A stretch of DNA of 64,000 nucleotides from Cupriavidus agavae (GTDB taxonomy: Bacteria; Pseudomonadota; Gammaproteobacteria; Burkholderiales; Burkholderiaceae): NCBI RefSeq assembly GCF_004217045.1, contig NZ_SGXM01000001.1, forward strand, positions 930,001-994,000, in the 5' to 3' direction. This document shows positions 54,236 through 64,000 of the stretch, piece after piece (positions within the stretch are counted from its first letter, which is position 1; each line of letters starts with the position of its first letter). The translations under genes were made by a program, and so were the position numbers. Under the pieces are notes generated by a model, which saw only the letters and a list, made by a program, of their open reading frames with translations, was not told where the DNA came from and did not search any database.

Positions 54236-56194
54236 GTGAATACTTTGTCTGATTCCGCTGATCAAGACGTCCGCCAGCCGGACGTGCCGGGCGACGCCGG
54301 CGCAGCGCCCGATACGGGCAATGGCGCCGACGGCGCGCCGCGCCGCAAGGGCCTTCGCCGTGGCTTGCGCAACCTGGTGGCCTCGCGCCGCCAGGGCGCC
54401 CAGGATCGGGATGCCGGTCGGGGCGACGCCGAAGGCGTGCCGCCGGCCCAGGCCGAGGACGGCGCGCAGCCTGCTGCGCCGCGCCCGCGCGGCCGCCGCA
54501 AGCCGGCACCGGCCGCCGAGGCTGGCGAGCAGGGCGCCGCGGCACGCGCCGAGGGACGTCCGAACGCCCGTCAGGCCGAGGCGGGCGATGCCCAGCCGCA
54601 GCGCCGGCGCCGGCAGCAGCCGCAACGCAAGGCCGCGCTGGTCGATGGCGACAACAAGCCAGCGGCGGAGCAGGCGGGCAAGCGCAGCAAGCCGGGCCAG
54701 CCACGCAAGGGCCAGGGCCAGGGTGGTAGCGGCAAGCCGGGCGGCCGGGGCGAACCGCGCCAGGCTGACGCCCGCCAGGGCGACAAGCCGGCGAAGGCTG
54801 CCGGCAAGCCCAAGGCGGCAGGCGCCGAGGACGTGTTCCGTTTCGTGATTTCTGAGCAGTTCGACGCCGAAGAGACGATCGTGCCGCGTACCAAGGCCAA
54901 GCCGGTGCGCGAGCTGACCTCGGATGACGACGCCCCGAAGCTGCACAAGGTGCTGGCCGACGGCGGCCTGGGCTCGCGCCGCGAAATGGAAGAGCTGATC
55001 CTGCAGGGCCGCGTCTCGGTCAACGGGCTGCCCGCGCATATCGGCCAGCGGATCCTCCCGGCCGACCAGGTGCGCGTGAACGGCAAGCTGATCCACCGCA
55101 AGGTGTCGACCAAGCCGCCGCGCGTGCTGCTCTATCACAAGCCGGCCGGCGAGATCGTCAGCCAGTCCGATCCGGAAGGCCGTCCGACCGTTTTCGACAG
55201 CCTGCCGCGCATCAAGAACGGCAAGTGGGTGGCCGTGGGCCGGCTGGACTTCAATACCGAGGGCCTGCTGATCTTCACGACCTCGGGCGATATCGCCAAC
55301 CGCTTCATGCATCCGCGCTATGGCGTGGAGCGCGAGTACGCGGTACGCACGCTGGGCGAGTTGTCCGAGTCGGACCGCCAGCGCCTGCTGCACGGCATCG
55401 AACTCGATGATGGCGACGCCAACTTCCTGCGCATCGCGGATGGCGGCGGCGAGGGCGTGAACCAGTGGTACCACGTGGCGCTGACCGAGGGCCGCAACCG
55501 CGAGGTGCGCCGCATGTTCGAGGCCGTGGGCCTGACCGTGTCGCGCCTGATCCGTACCCGCTATGGCCAGTTCCTGCTGCCGCGTGGCCTCAAGCGTGGC
55601 CGCTGGCAGGAGCTGGAGGCCACGGAAGTGCGCGCGCTGATGGCCAATGTCGGCCTGAAGGCGCCGTCGAAGGACGATGGCGGTGGCAAGGGCGCCACCA
55701 AGGTGGGCGGCCGCAAGCAGCGCACCGAGGCAGCGATTGCCGGCATGCCGATGCACACCGGCATGGATGGCCTGCCGCGCTTCGAGAAGAGCAGCGGCAA
55801 CCGGGGCGGCGGCAGCGCCGGCCGGGGTGGCCAGCCTGATCCGATGCAGACGTCGATGGGCTACATCCCGTCGGGTCCGGCGCCGCTGACGTCGCACACG
55901 ACCAAGTTCGGCGGCGGGCTGGGCGGTGCCGGCGGCATGCGCGGTGGTGCGGGCGGTGCGGGCAACCGCGGCCGTGGCGGCAAGGCCGGCGGTTTCGGCA
56001 GTGCTGGCAACGCAGGCAATGCCGGCGGCGCGGGCGGCAACCGTGCGCGTCGTGGCGGCGGTGGCGATGTGAATGGAAATGTGATGCCGAAGGCAGCCAA
56101 GGGTGGCGGTAACGCACGGGGTGGCAGCGGCGCCGGCGGTGCCGGTGGCGGCGCGCGCCGTCCGCGCGGCGGCGGCCGTGGCGGGCATCGTTGA
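54236..56194 (+). CDS. rluB: 23S rRNA pseudouridine(2605) synthase RluB with long disordered tails
   Basis: A 652-residue protein whose folded core is residues about 235-480. An S4 RNA-binding domain ([21 protein letters not shown]) precedes the RsuA/RluB-type synthase with catalytic Asp in [14 protein letters not shown], and later [19 protein letters not shown]. It modifies U2605 of 23S rRNA. About 200 N-terminal residues are rich in Arg, Ala, Gly and Gln. The C-terminal about 150 residues are Gly-rich with RGG/RRGG motifs. The start is a GTG at 54236; no in-frame ATG is suitable. Confidence 0.9.
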   Translation: MNTLSDSADQDVRQPDVPGDAGAAPDTGNGADGAPRRKGLRRGLRNLVASRRQGAQDRDAGRGDAEGVPPAQAEDGAQPAAPRPRGRRKPAPAAEAGEQGAAARAEGRPNARQAEAGDAQPQRRRRQQPQRKAALVDGDNKPAAEQAGKRSKPGQPRKGQGQGGSGKPGGRGEPRQADARQGDKPAKAAGKPKAAGAEDVFRFVISEQFDAEETIVPRTKAKPVRELTSDDDAPKLHKVLADGGLGSRREMEELILQGRVSVNGLPAHIGQRILPADQVRVNGKLIHRKVSTKPPRVLLYHKPAGEIVSQSDPEGRPTVFDSLPRIKNGKWVAVGRLDFNTEGLLIFTTSGDIANRFMHPRYGVEREYAVRTLGELSESDRQRLLHGIELDDGDANFLRIADGGGEGVNQWYHVALTEGRNREVRRMFEAVGLTVSRLIRTRYGQFLLPRGLKRGRWQELEATEVRALMANVGLKAPSKDDGGGKGATKVGGRKQRTEAAIAGMPMHTGMDGLPRFEKSSGNRGGGSAGRGGQPDPMQTSMGYIPSGPAPLTSHTTKFGGGLGGAGGMRGGAGGAGNRGRGGKAGGFGSAGNAGNAGGAGGNRARRGGGGDVNGNVMPKAAKGGGNARGGSGAGGAGGGARRPRGGGRGGHR

Positions 56195-56263
56195 TTGAGG
56201 CGAGGGGGGCGGCCATGTGCAGCACCGGCCATCGCCCCCTCCCGACGCGGATCAAGCTGGCTT

Positions 56264-56292
56264 TTGCCTTTTGGACATAATCCGCGTATAAT
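56264..56292 (+). promoter_or_regulatory. promoter of the rimP-nusA-infB operon
   Basis: TTGCCT at 56264-56269 and a perfect TATAAT at 56287-56292 are 17 bases apart. Transcription should begin near 56299, about 227 bases before rimP. Confidence 0.75.
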
Positions 56293-56313
56293 CAAAGTCT
56301 ATTCAAAAGTATC

Positions 56314-56373
56314 ATCCTCGGCGAGGATGGGCGAATGATGGGCATTGCGCCCATTTTTTTTTGGTTCGCCCAT
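56314..56373 (+). terminator. leader terminator/attenuator before rimP
   Basis: A short hairpin (ATCCTC, GGC loop, GAGGAT at 56314-56328) is followed by ATGGGC (56338-56343) paired to GCCCAT (56349-56354) and a nine-T run, a textbook intrinsic terminator. An outer stem, ATGGGCGAA (56327-56335) with TTCGCCCAT (56365-56373), can form only after read-through. The terminator lies between the operon promoter and rimP, so it may adjust expression of NusA, itself a termination factor. Confidence 0.75.
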
Positions 56374-56525
56374 TTGCGCCATTGGCCCGGGTGCGCCACT
56401 TTGGCGCGCCGTCCATGGATGATCGGCAGGCAGGGCAGCTTACAGGCCGTTTCGGAAACTCGCTTTCAGAACGTTGTGTTGCCCGGTGGCTGCCAAAGTG
56501 TTGAAGGCCACTACTCGGGATTACA

Positions 56526-57014
56526 GTGCAACTGGCAGATTTGATCGAAACCACCCTTATCGGCATGGGCTACGAGTTGGTTGAGCTTGAGCGTGCCCCG
56601 GCCGGACTTCTGCGTGTCTATATCGATCAGCCTGAAACCGGCATCGTCATTGAGGATTGCGAGAAGGTAAGCCGCCAGCTTACCCACGTGCTCACGGTCG
56701 AGAACGTGGATTACGAGCGCCTCGAAGTGTCGTCGCCCGGCCTGGACCGTCCGCTCAAGAAGCTTGCCGACTTCGCCCGCTTTGCCGGAGACGAAGTCCG
56801 GGTCACGCTGCGCCTGCCGGTCAACGGCCAGAAGAATTTCACCGGCATCCTGCGCGAACCCGCAGGCGAGGCCGGGGCCGAGAAGATCGGCCTGGAATTC
56901 GAGGGCAAGGACGGCCCGGCACTGCTGGAATTCGCCATATCCGATGTCGACAAGGCCCGTCTGGTGCCGGTGATCGACTTCAAGGGAAATCAAAGAAAAG
57001 GGAACAAGCAATGA
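56526..57014 (+). CDS. rimP: ribosome maturation factor RimP
   Basis: A 162-residue cytoplasmic factor for 30S subunit assembly. It begins at GTG ([20 protein letters not shown]) and contains the [23 protein letters not shown] and [12 protein letters not shown] segments conserved in RimP. The N-terminal alpha/beta domain and C-terminal SH3-like domain are both present. It is first in the operon, and its stop overlaps the nusA start (ATGA). Confidence 0.95.
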   Translation: MQLADLIETTLIGMGYELVELERAPAGLLRVYIDQPETGIVIEDCEKVSRQLTHVLTVENVDYERLEVSSPGLDRPLKKLADFARFAGDEVRVTLRLPVNGQKNFTGILREPAGEAGAEKIGLEFEGKDGPALLEFAISDVDKARLVPVIDFKGNQRKGNKQ

Positions 57015-58486
57015 GCCGCGAAGTTCTGTTGCTCGTCGATGCGCTAGCGCGCGAGAAGAACGTCGACAAGGATGTGGTGTATGGTGCGCTGGAGGCGGCA
57101 CTCGCCTCCGCGACCAAGAAGCGCTTCGAGGAAGACGTGGATATCCGCGTCCATATCGACCGTGAATCGGGCGAGCATGAAACGTTCCGCCGCTGGCTCG
57201 TGGTTCCCGACGAACAGGGCCTGCAGGAGCCGGACAAGCAGATCCTGCTGTTCGAAGCCCAGGAACAGAGTGCCGACATCCAGCTCGACGATTTCATCGA
57301 AGAGCAGATCGAGTCGGTGGAGTTCGGCCGCATTGGCGCGCAGGCTGCCAAGCAGGTGATCCTGCAGCGTATCCGCGACGCCGAGCGCGAGCAGATCCTG
57401 AACGACTACCTGGATCGCGGCGAGAAGATCATGACCGGCACGGTCAAGCGCGCCGACAAGAAGGGGCTGATCGTGGAATCGGGCCGCGTCGAGGCGCTGC
57501 TGACCCGCGACCAGATCATTCCGAAGGAAAACCTGCGCACCGGCGACCGCGTGCGGGCGTACATCCTGAACGTGGACCGCGCCGCGCGTGGCCCGCAGAT
57601 CGAGCTGTCGCGCACCGCGCCCGAGTTCCTGATCAAGCTCTTCGAGAACGAAGTGCCGGAAATGGAACAGGGCCTGCTGGAGATCAAGGCGGCCGCCCGT
57701 GACCCGGGCGTGCGGGCCAAGATCGCCGTGGTGGCGCATGACAAGCGCATCGACCCGATCGGTACCTGCGTCGGCGTGCGTGGCACGCGTGTGACGGCGG
57801 TGCGCAACGAGATCGGCGGCGAGGCCGTGGACATCGTGCTGTGGTCGGAAGACCCGGCGCAGTTCGTGATCGGCGCGCTGGCCCCGGCACAGGTCCAGTC
57901 GATCGTGGTCGACGAGGAAAAGCACAGCATGGACGTGGTGGTGGACGAGGAAAACCTCGCCATCTCCATCGGCCGCAGCGGTCAGAACGTACGCCTGGCG
58001 TCGGAGCTGACCGGCTGGCAGATCAACATCATGACGCAGGAAGAATCGGCGCAGAAGCAGGCCGAGGAAAGCGAAGTGGTGCGCAAGCTGTTCATGGCCA
58101 AGCTGGACGTGGACGAGGAAGTGGCGGACATCCTGATCGAGGAAGGCTTCTCCACGCTGGAAGAAGTGGCCTACGTGCCCATCAGCGAAATGATGGAGAT
58201 CGAGGCCTTCGACGAGGACACCGTCAACGAGTTGCGCAATCGCGCCCGCGATGCGCTGCTGACGATGGAACTGGCCCGGGAAGAAAAGGTGGAAGAGGTG
58301 TCGCAGGACCTGCGCTCCCTCGACGGCCTGACGCCCGAGCTGATCGGCAAGCTGGCCGAAGGCAACATCCACACGCGCGACGACCTGGCCGAACTGGCCG
58401 TGGACGAACTGGTCGAGATGGCCAGCGTGACCGAGGATGAAGCACGCGCGCTGATCATGAAAGCACGGGAACATTGGTTTAACTGA
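57011..58486 (+). CDS. nusA: transcription termination/antitermination factor NusA
   Basis: A 491-residue factor bound to RNA polymerase. In order: N-terminal polymerase-binding domain (1-130), S1 domain (about 135-200, [20 protein letters not shown]), two KH domains (about 230-345, [36 protein letters not shown]), and two helix-hairpin-helix acidic repeats at the C-terminus ([18 protein letters not shown] and [18 protein letters not shown]). It may regulate its own leader terminator. Confidence 0.97.
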   Translation: MSREVLLLVDALAREKNVDKDVVYGALEAALASATKKRFEEDVDIRVHIDRESGEHETFRRWLVVPDEQGLQEPDKQILLFEAQEQSADIQLDDFIEEQIESVEFGRIGAQAAKQVILQRIRDAEREQILNDYLDRGEKIMTGTVKRADKKGLIVESGRVEALLTRDQIIPKENLRTGDRVRAYILNVDRAARGPQIELSRTAPEFLIKLFENEVPEMEQGLLEIKAAARDPGVRAKIAVVAHDKRIDPIGTCVGVRGTRVTAVRNEIGGEAVDIVLWSEDPAQFVIGALAPAQVQSIVVDEEKHSMDVVVDEENLAISIGRSGQNVRLASELTGWQINIMTQEESAQKQAEESEVVRKLFMAKLDVDEEVADILIEEGFSTLEEVAYVPISEMMEIEAFDEDTVNELRNRARDALLTMELAREEKVEEVSQDLRSLDGLTPELIGKLAEGNIHTRDDLAELAVDELVEMASVTEDEARALIMKAREHWFN

Positions 58487-58569
58487 GGGACACGTCCGGG
58501 TGAACGCCCGGACGCGCTTTCCGCATACGAATTGTCCCGACGTAGAAACCGAGCATTGAAAGGGTTTGA

Positions 58570-61500
58570 ATGGCAAGCACAACAGTTGCCCAACTGGCCG
58601 CAGAACTGAGCCGCAGCCCTGCTGCACTGCTGGAACAATTGCAGGCAGCTGGGGTGGGCAAGGCAAAGCCTGAAGACATCATTACCGAATCGGACAAGAC
58701 CCGACTGCTGGATTACCTGAAGCGGTCGCACGGTCAGTCTGATGACGCGCGCAAGAAGATCACGCTGACCAAGCGCGAGACTTCCGAGATCCGCCAGTCG
58801 GATTCCACCGGCAAGACCCGCACGGTGCAGGTCGAGGTGCGCAAGAAGCGTGTCCTGATCAAGCGTGACGAGGCCGAATCCCACGACGATGGCGCGGACG
58901 CCCAGGCTGCCGCCGAAGCCGCCGCCGAGCAGGCGCGCCGCGACGAGGAACAGCGCCGGCAGGAAGCCGAGGCCCTGGCACGCCAGGAAGCCGAGGCCCA
59001 GGCCGCACGCGAAGCCGCCGAACGCGAGGAAGCCGAGCGCCGTGCGCGCCAGGAAGCCGCCGAGGCCGAACAGCGCCGCCAGGCTGAACTGCTCGCGCAG
59101 AAGGCCGCCGAGGAAGCCGCTGCTTCGCAGGCCGCGACCGACGCCGCCGAGGACACCGCCCGCAAGAAGGCCGAGGACGACAAGGCGCGTCTGGCCGCCG
59201 AGCGCGTGCAGGCCCAGAAGAACGCCGACGACGCCAAGGCCGCTGCCGACAAGGCACGTGCCGAGCAGGACAGCGCCAAGGCGGCCGCCGACAAGGCCCG
59301 CGCCGAGCAGGACGCCGCCGCGCGCCGTCGCCGCGAAGCTGCCGAGGCCGAGGCCCGCGCCATCCAGCAGATGCTGAATGCGCCGCCGCGCGTGCTCAAG
59401 GCGCCGTCGGAACGCAAGGCCGAGGAAAAGAAGGCCGAGCAGACCGGCACGCTGCACAAGCCGGTGAAGCCGGCCGGTGCCACGACCGAGGCGAAGAAGG
59501 ACGAGAAGAAGGCCACGCCGGCCACGACCACCACCACGACGACGGCTACCGCCGACAAGAAGGGTGCGAAGGGCAAGACCGGCTGGCAGGACGACAACCG
59601 TGGCGGCAAGAAGGGCGGTGGCCTGAAGACGCGCGGCGATTCGTCGGGCGGCACGGGCGGCTGGCGCAGCGGTTCGCGCGGCCGTGGCGGCAAGCAGCAT
59701 GCCGACGACCGCAGCAACTTCCAGGCGCCGACCGAGCCGGTGATCCGCGAAGTCCACGTGCCGGAAACCATCTCGGTGGCCGACCTGGCGCACAAGATGG
59801 CCGTCAAGGCGTCCGAGGTCATCAAGCAGATGATGAAGCTCGGCCAGATGGTGACGATCAACCAGGTGCTGGACCAGGAAACCGCCATGATCGTGGTGGA
59901 AGAAATGGGCCACAAGGCGTTTGCCGCCAAGCTGGATGATCCGGAAGCGCTGCTGGTGGTGGATGGCGAGGACCATACCGACGCCGAACTGCTGCCGCGT
60001 CCGCCGGTGGTGACCGTGATGGGTCACGTCGACCACGGCAAGACCTCGCTGCTGGACTACATCCGCCGCACGAAGGTTGCCGCGGGCGAAGCTGGGGGCA
60101 TTACGCAGCACATTGGCGCGTACCACGTGGAAACCGACCGTGGCGTCATTACGTTCCTGGACACCCCGGGTCACGAGGCCTTCACGGCCATGCGTGCACG
60201 TGGCGCCAAGGCGACCGACATCGTCATCCTGGTGGTGGCTGCCGACGACGGCGTGATGCCGCAGACCAAGGAAGCGATTGCGCACGCCAAGGCTGCCGGC
60301 GTGCCGATCGTGGTGGCGATCAACAAGATCGACAAGCCCGAAGGCAACCCGGACCGCGTCAAGCAGGAACTGGTGGCCGAGCAGGTGTTGCCGGAAGAGT
60401 ACGGCGGCGATTCGCCGTTCGTGCCGGTGTCCGCCAAGACCGGTTTCGGTATCGACGACCTGCTGGAACAGGTTTCGCTGCAGGCCGAAGTGCTGGAACT
60501 GAAGGCTCCGGTCGACGCGCCGGCCAAGGGTCTGGTCGTGGAAGCCCAGCTCGACAAGGGCAAGGGCCCGATCGCGACGATCCTGGTCAGCAGCGGCACG
60601 CTCAAGCGTGGCGACGTCGTGCTGGCAGGCAGCGCCTATGGCCGCGTGCGTGCCATGCTGGACGAAAACGGCAAGCCGGCGAAGGAAGCCGGTCCGTCGA
60701 TCCCGGTGGAAATCCAGGGTCTGTCGGAAGTGCCGGCCGCCGGCGAGGAAGTGCTGGTGTTGCCTGACGAGCGCAAGGCGCGCGAAATCGCGCTGTTCCG
60801 CCAGGGCAAGTTCCGCGACGTGAAGCTGGCCAAGCAGCAGGCGGCCAAGCTCGAAACGATGCTGGAACAGATGGCCGAGGGCGAAGTCCAGTCGCTGCCG
60901 CTGATCGTGAAGGCGGACGTTCAGGGCTCGCAGGAAGCGCTGGTGCAGTCGCTGCAGAAGCTGTCGACCGCCGAAGTGCGCGTGCAGATCGTGCACGGCG
61001 GCGTGGGCGGTATCTCGGAGTCGGACGTCAACCTGGCAACCGCCTCGAAGGCCGTCATCATCGGCTTCAACGTGCGGGCCGACGCCGGTGCGCGCAAGCT
61101 GGCCGAGCACAACGGCATCGACATCCGCTACTACAACATCATTTACGATGCTGTGGACGAGATCAAGGCGGCCATGTCGGGCATGCTGGCGCCGGAGAAG
61201 CGCGAAACGACGATTGGCCAGGTGGAAGTCCGCCAGGTCTTCCGCGTGCCGAAGATCGGCGCGGTGGCCGGCTGTATGGTCACCGACGGCCTGGTCAAGC
61301 GCTCGTCGCTGGTCCGCGTGCTGCGCAACAACGTGGTGATCCACGACGGCGAACTGGACTCGCTCAAGCGGTTCAAGGACGACGTCAAGGAAGTCAAGCA
61401 AGGCTTCGAGTGCGGCCTGTCGATCAAGAACTTCAACGATGTTCAGGAAGGCGACCAGCTCGAAGTGTACGAAATCACCGAGGTGGCGCGTACGCTGTAA
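58570..61500 (+). CDS. infB: translation initiation factor IF-2
   Basis: A 976-residue GTPase that places initiator tRNA on the 30S subunit. An N-terminal IF2N domain is followed by a very long Ala/Glu/Arg-rich helical region (about 90-270), a second low-complexity part with a Thr run and Gly/Arg-rich stretch, and IF2N2 ([20 protein letters not shown]). The G domain has [20 protein letters not shown] and NKID. Domains II-IV complete the protein. GAAAGG precedes the ATG. It lies 83 bp after nusA. Confidence 0.97.
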   Translation: MASTTVAQLAAELSRSPAALLEQLQAAGVGKAKPEDIITESDKTRLLDYLKRSHGQSDDARKKITLTKRETSEIRQSDSTGKTRTVQVEVRKKRVLIKRDEAESHDDGADAQAAAEAAAEQARRDEEQRRQEAEALARQEAEAQAAREAAEREEAERRARQEAAEAEQRRQAELLAQKAAEEAAASQAATDAAEDTARKKAEDDKARLAAERVQAQKNADDAKAAADKARAEQDSAKAAADKARAEQDAAARRRREAAEAEARAIQQMLNAPPRVLKAPSERKAEEKKAEQTGTLHKPVKPAGATTEAKKDEKKATPATTTTTTTATADKKGAKGKTGWQDDNRGGKKGGGLKTRGDSSGGTGGWRSGSRGRGGKQHADDRSNFQAPTEPVIREVHVPETISVADLAHKMAVKASEVIKQMMKLGQMVTINQVLDQETAMIVVEEMGHKAFAAKLDDPEALLVVDGEDHTDAELLPRPPVVTVMGHVDHGKTSLLDYIRRTKVAAGEAGGITQHIGAYHVETDRGVITFLDTPGHEAFTAMRARGAKATDIVILVVAADDGVMPQTKEAIAHAKAAGVPIVVAINKIDKPEGNPDRVKQELVAEQVLPEEYGGDSPFVPVSAKTGFGIDDLLEQVSLQAEVLELKAPVDAPAKGLVVEAQLDKGKGPIATILVSSGTLKRGDVVLAGSAYGRVRAMLDENGKPAKEAGPSIPVEIQGLSEVPAAGEEVLVLPDERKAREIALFRQGKFRDVKLAKQQAAKLETMLEQMAEGEVQSLPLIVKADVQGSQEALVQSLQKLSTAEVRVQIVHGGVGGISESDVNLATASKAVIIGFNVRADAGARKLAEHNGIDIRYYNIIYDAVDEIKAAMSGMLAPEKRETTIGQVEVRQVFRVPKIGAVAGCMVTDGLVKRSSLVRVLRNNVVIHDGELDSLKRFKDDVKEVKQGFECGLSIKNFNDVQEGDQLEVYEITEVARTL

Positions 61501-61515
61501 GGCGCAACGCAAAGA

Positions 61516-61539
61516 CGGCAGGCTCCGGCCTGCCGTTTT
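61516..61539 (+). terminator. intrinsic terminator between infB and rbfA
   Basis: CGGCAGGC, a TCCG loop and GCCTGCCG form a perfect 8-bp stem followed by TTTT. Its short T-run suggests partial termination within the operon. Confidence 0.7.
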
Positions 61540-61575
61540 CACATCTGCCCCGGCAAACGCATAGCAAAGTATTGA

Positions 61576-61980
61576 ATGGCCAAGAAAGGCAATATTTCCT
61601 CCCGTAACCTGCGCCTGTCCGACCAGATCCAGAAGGAACTGGCCGAGATGATCCAGCGCGAACTGCGCGACCCGCGCCTGGGCCTGGTGACGCTGCAGTC
61701 GGTGGCGCTGACGCCCGACTACGCGCACGCCAAGGTCTATTTCACCGTGCTCGGCGCCGAGCCCGACGTGGCGGCCGGCATCCTGCGCGAGAAGGCCGGC
61801 TACCTGCACTCGCTGCTGTTCAAGCGGCTGCACATCCACACCGTGCCGACGCTGCATTTCCATCACGATACGTCGGTTGAGCATGCCATCGAGATGTCGA
61901 AGCTGATCAACGAGGCGAATGCCACGCGCTCGAAGGACGACGCCGCAGGCGACGACCGCGACGACCGCGACGACAAATAA
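61576..61980 (+). CDS. rbfA: ribosome-binding factor A
   Basis: A 134-residue KH-type factor for late maturation of the 30S subunit. Conserved segments are [24 protein letters not shown] and [18 protein letters not shown] short acidic/Arg-rich tail (DDRDDRDDK) follows. It lies 75 bp after infB, past an intrinsic terminator, and 69 bp before truB. Confidence 0.96.
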   Translation: MAKKGNISSRNLRLSDQIQKELAEMIQRELRDPRLGLVTLQSVALTPDYAHAKVYFTVLGAEPDVAAGILREKAGYLHSLLFKRLHIHTVPTLHFHHDTSVEHAIEMSKLINEANATRSKDDAAGDDRDDRDDK

Positions 61981-62049
61981 GTCGCTCCGCACCCCCCGCA
62001 TACCCCGCGCGCCGGCGTCCGCCGGCCGCGCTCCCCGAATCCCTCCGCA

Positions 62050-62988
62050 ATGACCGATTCCCAAGCCAGCCGTCCGCCCCGCTTGCCGCGCCGTGACGTC
62101 CATGGCGTGCTGCTGCTCGACAAGCCGCTGGGCCTGTCGTCCAACGACGCGCTGGTGCGCGCCAAGCGCCTGTTGCGCGCGAACAAGGCCGGGCATACCG
62201 GCACGCTCGACCCGCTGGCCACCGGACTGCTGCCGCTGTGCTTTGGCGAGGCCACCAAGTTCTCGCAGGATCTGCTCGACGCCGACAAGACCTACGAGGC
62301 CGAGGTGCGCCTGGGCGCGACCACGACCACGGGCGACGCCGAAGGCGAGATCGTCACCGAGCGCCCGGTCACCTGCGACCGCACCGCACTTGATGCGGCC
62401 GTGCTGCGCTTTACAGGCGATATCGAGCAGGTGCCGCCGATGTACTCGGCCCTGAAGAAGGATGGCCGGCCGCTCTACGAGTACGCGCGTGCCGGGCAGA
62501 CCGTCGAACGGGCCGCGCGGCAGGTGACGATCCATGCCATCACGCTGCTTGCGGTCGATTTGGAGAAACTACGATTTACGATGCGGGTCACGTGCAGCAA
62601 GGGCACGTATATCCGGACGCTGGCCGAGGATATCGGCGAGGCGCTGGGCTGTGGCGCCCATCTGACCGGCCTGCGCCGGACCGCCGTGGGTGACCTCACG
62701 CTGGACGGGGCCGTGACGCTCGAACAGATCGACGCCCAGGCGGACGATGTGCGTCCGGACTTGCTCGCCCCGGTGGATGCACTGCTGCAACGCTGCATGC
62801 CGGTGGCGCTCGACGCCACGGCGGCGGGGCGCTTCGTGCAGGGGCAGCGGATTGCGCGCCGGGATCTGCCTGAGGGCCAGGCGCCGGAAGAGGGCGCGCT
62901 GGCGCGGGTCTACGGGGAAGGGAAGCTGCTGGGCGTGGCGAGGATGCGGGAAGGGGCGTTGAGGCCGGAGAGGTTGGTGAAGCTGTAA
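62050..62988 (+). CDS. truB: tRNA pseudouridine(55) synthase TruB
   Basis: A 312-residue enzyme making pseudouridine 55 in the T loop of tRNAs. The catalytic Asp is in AGHTGTLDPLATGLLP; QVPPMYSALKKDGRPLYEYAR and CSKGTYIRTLAEDIG are further TruB signatures. A C-terminal PUA-like part is present. It ends the rimP-nusA-infB-rbfA-truB unit and converges on the efflux gene across a REP-like palindrome. Confidence 0.97.
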   Translation: MTDSQASRPPRLPRRDVHGVLLLDKPLGLSSNDALVRAKRLLRANKAGHTGTLDPLATGLLPLCFGEATKFSQDLLDADKTYEAEVRLGATTTTGDAEGEIVTERPVTCDRTALDAAVLRFTGDIEQVPPMYSALKKDGRPLYEYARAGQTVERAARQVTIHAITLLAVDLEKLRFTMRVTCSKGTYIRTLAEDIGEALGCGAHLTGLRRTAVGDLTLDGAVTLEQIDAQADDVRPDLLAPVDALLQRCMPVALDATAAGRFVQGQRIARRDLPEGQAPEEGALARVYGEGKLLGVARMREGALRPERLVKL

Positions 62989-63005
62989 CCTCCCGCTCAG
63001 TTTTT

Positions 63006-63032
63006 CCCCTCTCCCGCGTGGCGGGAGAGGGG
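63006..63032. repeat. REP-like palindrome between convergent truB and efflux genes
   Basis: A perfect 12-bp stem (CCCCTCTCCCGC and its complement) with a three-base GTG loop, flanked by GGAGCAAGACC as at 9843. A T-run (TTTTT at 63001-63005) lies on its left side, so for leftward transcripts it does not terminate but for the minus-strand gene the reversed order gives a hairpin followed by AAAAA on the plus strand. Confidence 0.8.
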
Positions 63033-63054
63033 AGCAAGACCGAGGAGGCAGGCT

Positions 63055-64000
63055 TCAATGCGCCCCGGCCGCATCCGCCCCGCCGCCGCCCTGCGCCCGC
63101 TTCGTCAGCCAGACGAACACGATCAGCACGAAGAACAGCACGCCGGAAGCCCAGAAGATATCGTTGGCGCCCAGCATCGACGCCTGCTGGGAGATATTGC
63201 GCTCGATCAACCCCATGGCCTGCATCTTCGACATGCCCATCTGCATCAGGTGGTCGAGCTGCTGCTGGTAGGCCGGGTTGTACGGGTTGATCTGCTCGAC
63301 GAGCTGCGCGTGGTGCAGCGCCGAGCGGTTCTCCCACAGCGTGGTCGAGATCGAGGCGCCGATCGCGCCGAACGTGATCCGCACGAAGTTCGACAACCCG
63401 GACGCGGCCGGAATCCTCTCCGGCGGCTGCCCCGACAGGATGATCGAGGTCAGCGGGATGAAGAACATCGCCATCGCCGCGCCCTGGATCAGCGTGGGAA
63501 TCACCAGCGCCCGGGTATCCACGCCGGTGGTGAAGCCCGCCCGCATGAAGCTGACCGCGCCGAACGTGATGAACGCCGTGGTAGCCACCCAGCGCGCATC
63601 GACCTTGGGCAGCAACCGGCCGATGATCGGCGACAGGATGATGGCGAAGATACCCACCGGCGCGGTGACCAGCCCCGCATCCGTAGCCGTATAGCCAATA
63701 ATCGTCTGCAGCCACAGCGGCAGGATCACCAGGTTGCCGAAGAACAGTCCGTAGGCCACCGAGATCGCGACCACGCCAGCGGCGAAGTTGCGGCCCCGGA
63801 ACAGGTGGATATCGACGATCGGATGCTTCTCGTACAGCTCCCAGATCAGGAAAAACAGGAACCCCACGATGGCGATCACGGTCAGCGCGACAATCACGCC
63901 CGAGTGGAACCAGTCGAGTTCCTTGCCCTTGTCGAGCATCAGCTGCATCGAGCCGACCCAGATCACCAGCAGCGCCAGCCCGATGCGGTCGATCGGCAGC
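63055..64000 (-). CDS. DHA2-family drug/efflux MFS transporter, C-terminal part (cut by window edge)
   Basis: About 315 residues of the C-terminal half are visible; the start lies beyond the window. Hydrophobic segments and the signature blocks HPIVDIHLFRGRNFAAGV, FFGNLVILPLWLQTIIGYTA, GLVTAPVGIFAIILSPIIGRL and AMFFIPLTSIILSGQPPERI match EmrB-type 14-segment pumps that export drugs across the inner membrane, often with an EmrA partner. No partner gene can be seen. It is convergent with truB. Confidence 0.92.
   Translation of the reverse strand, partial: LPIDRIGLALLVIWVGSMQLMLDKGKELDWFHSGVIVALTVIAIVGFLFFLIWELYEKHPIVDIHLFRGRNFAAGVVAISVAYGLFFGNLVILPLWLQTIIGYTATDAGLVTAPVGIFAIILSPIIGRLLPKVDARWVATTAFITFGAVSFMRAGFTTGVDTRALVIPTLIQGAAMAMFFIPLTSIILSGQPPERIPAASGLSNFVRITFGAIGASISTTLWENRSALHHAQLVEQINPYNPAYQQQLDHLMQMGMSKMQAMGLIERNISQQASMLGANDIFWASGVLFFVLIVFVWLTKRAQGGGGADAAGAH

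Noticed and set aside
58171-62535. A 1454-codon open frame on the minus strand opposite infB, rbfA and truB
   Set aside because: It is a mirror of high-GC coding on the plus strand. The peptide is His/Arg/Leu-rich without any family motif, while the plus strand encodes clear proteins.

Overview
The window is a GC-rich bacterial chromosome segment with dense coding and short gaps. Protein content and gene order (sucA-sucB-lpdA, glnA-ntrB-ntrC, rimP-nusA-infB-rbfA-truB, split ccoIS/ccoNOQP) point to a Burkholderiales betaproteobacterium. Cupriavidus or a close Ralstonia relative is the best guess, made from protein resemblance and not from any database search. I see no tRNA, rRNA, CRISPR array, insertion sequence or prophage gene.

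Left part (1-9.7 kb, minus strand): a nitrate-respiration operon, narK1-narK2-narGHJI, followed 16 bp later by the start of a beta-carbonic anhydrase cut by the window edge. A REP-like palindrome has become part of the narJ 3' end. From 9.9 to 12.5 kb lies an 861-codon gene of uncertain function flanked by two REP-like palindromes. Next come yggX, argA and, divergently, hrpA. The argA and hrpA starts flank one self-complementary TATAAT element.

Middle part (18.6-35.4 kb): a tight group of envelope-type genes (beta-propeller, NodB-like deacetylase with an altered metal motif, membrane fatty acid hydroxylase, EI24-like membrane protein), a molybdopterin-binding-domain protein and a rhodanese. 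The nitrogen-control block follows: glnA with a sigma-54 promoter and three evenly spaced NtrC-like sites, a small secreted DUF4124-type protein, ntrB and ntrC. After a HAD phosphatase comes a complete glycerol-3-phosphate uptake operon, ugpBAECQ.

Right part (35.4-64 kb): the 2-oxoglutarate dehydrogenase genes sucA, sucB and lpdA, with a structured RNA leader before sucA, then zapE. The microaerobic respiration cluster follows: ccoIS and ccoNOQP-ccoG-ccoH, each unit with an FNR box positioned for -41.5 activation, and fnr itself at the end on the opposite strand. A TauE/SafE-type membrane protein, a 546-bp non-coding stretch that may hold a 6S-like RNA, scpB and rluB lead to the translation/transcription operon rimP-nusA-infB-rbfA-truB, whose leader carries an intrinsic terminator. 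The window ends inside a DHA2-family efflux pump gene.

Together the window combines anaerobic respiration (nar), microaerobic respiration (cco, fnr), nitrogen control (gln) and core metabolism. The most interesting signals are regulatory or structural: the NtrC array, the palindromic shared promoter, the rimP attenuator, the possible 6S RNA, the REP-like repeat family and the unknown 861-residue protein.
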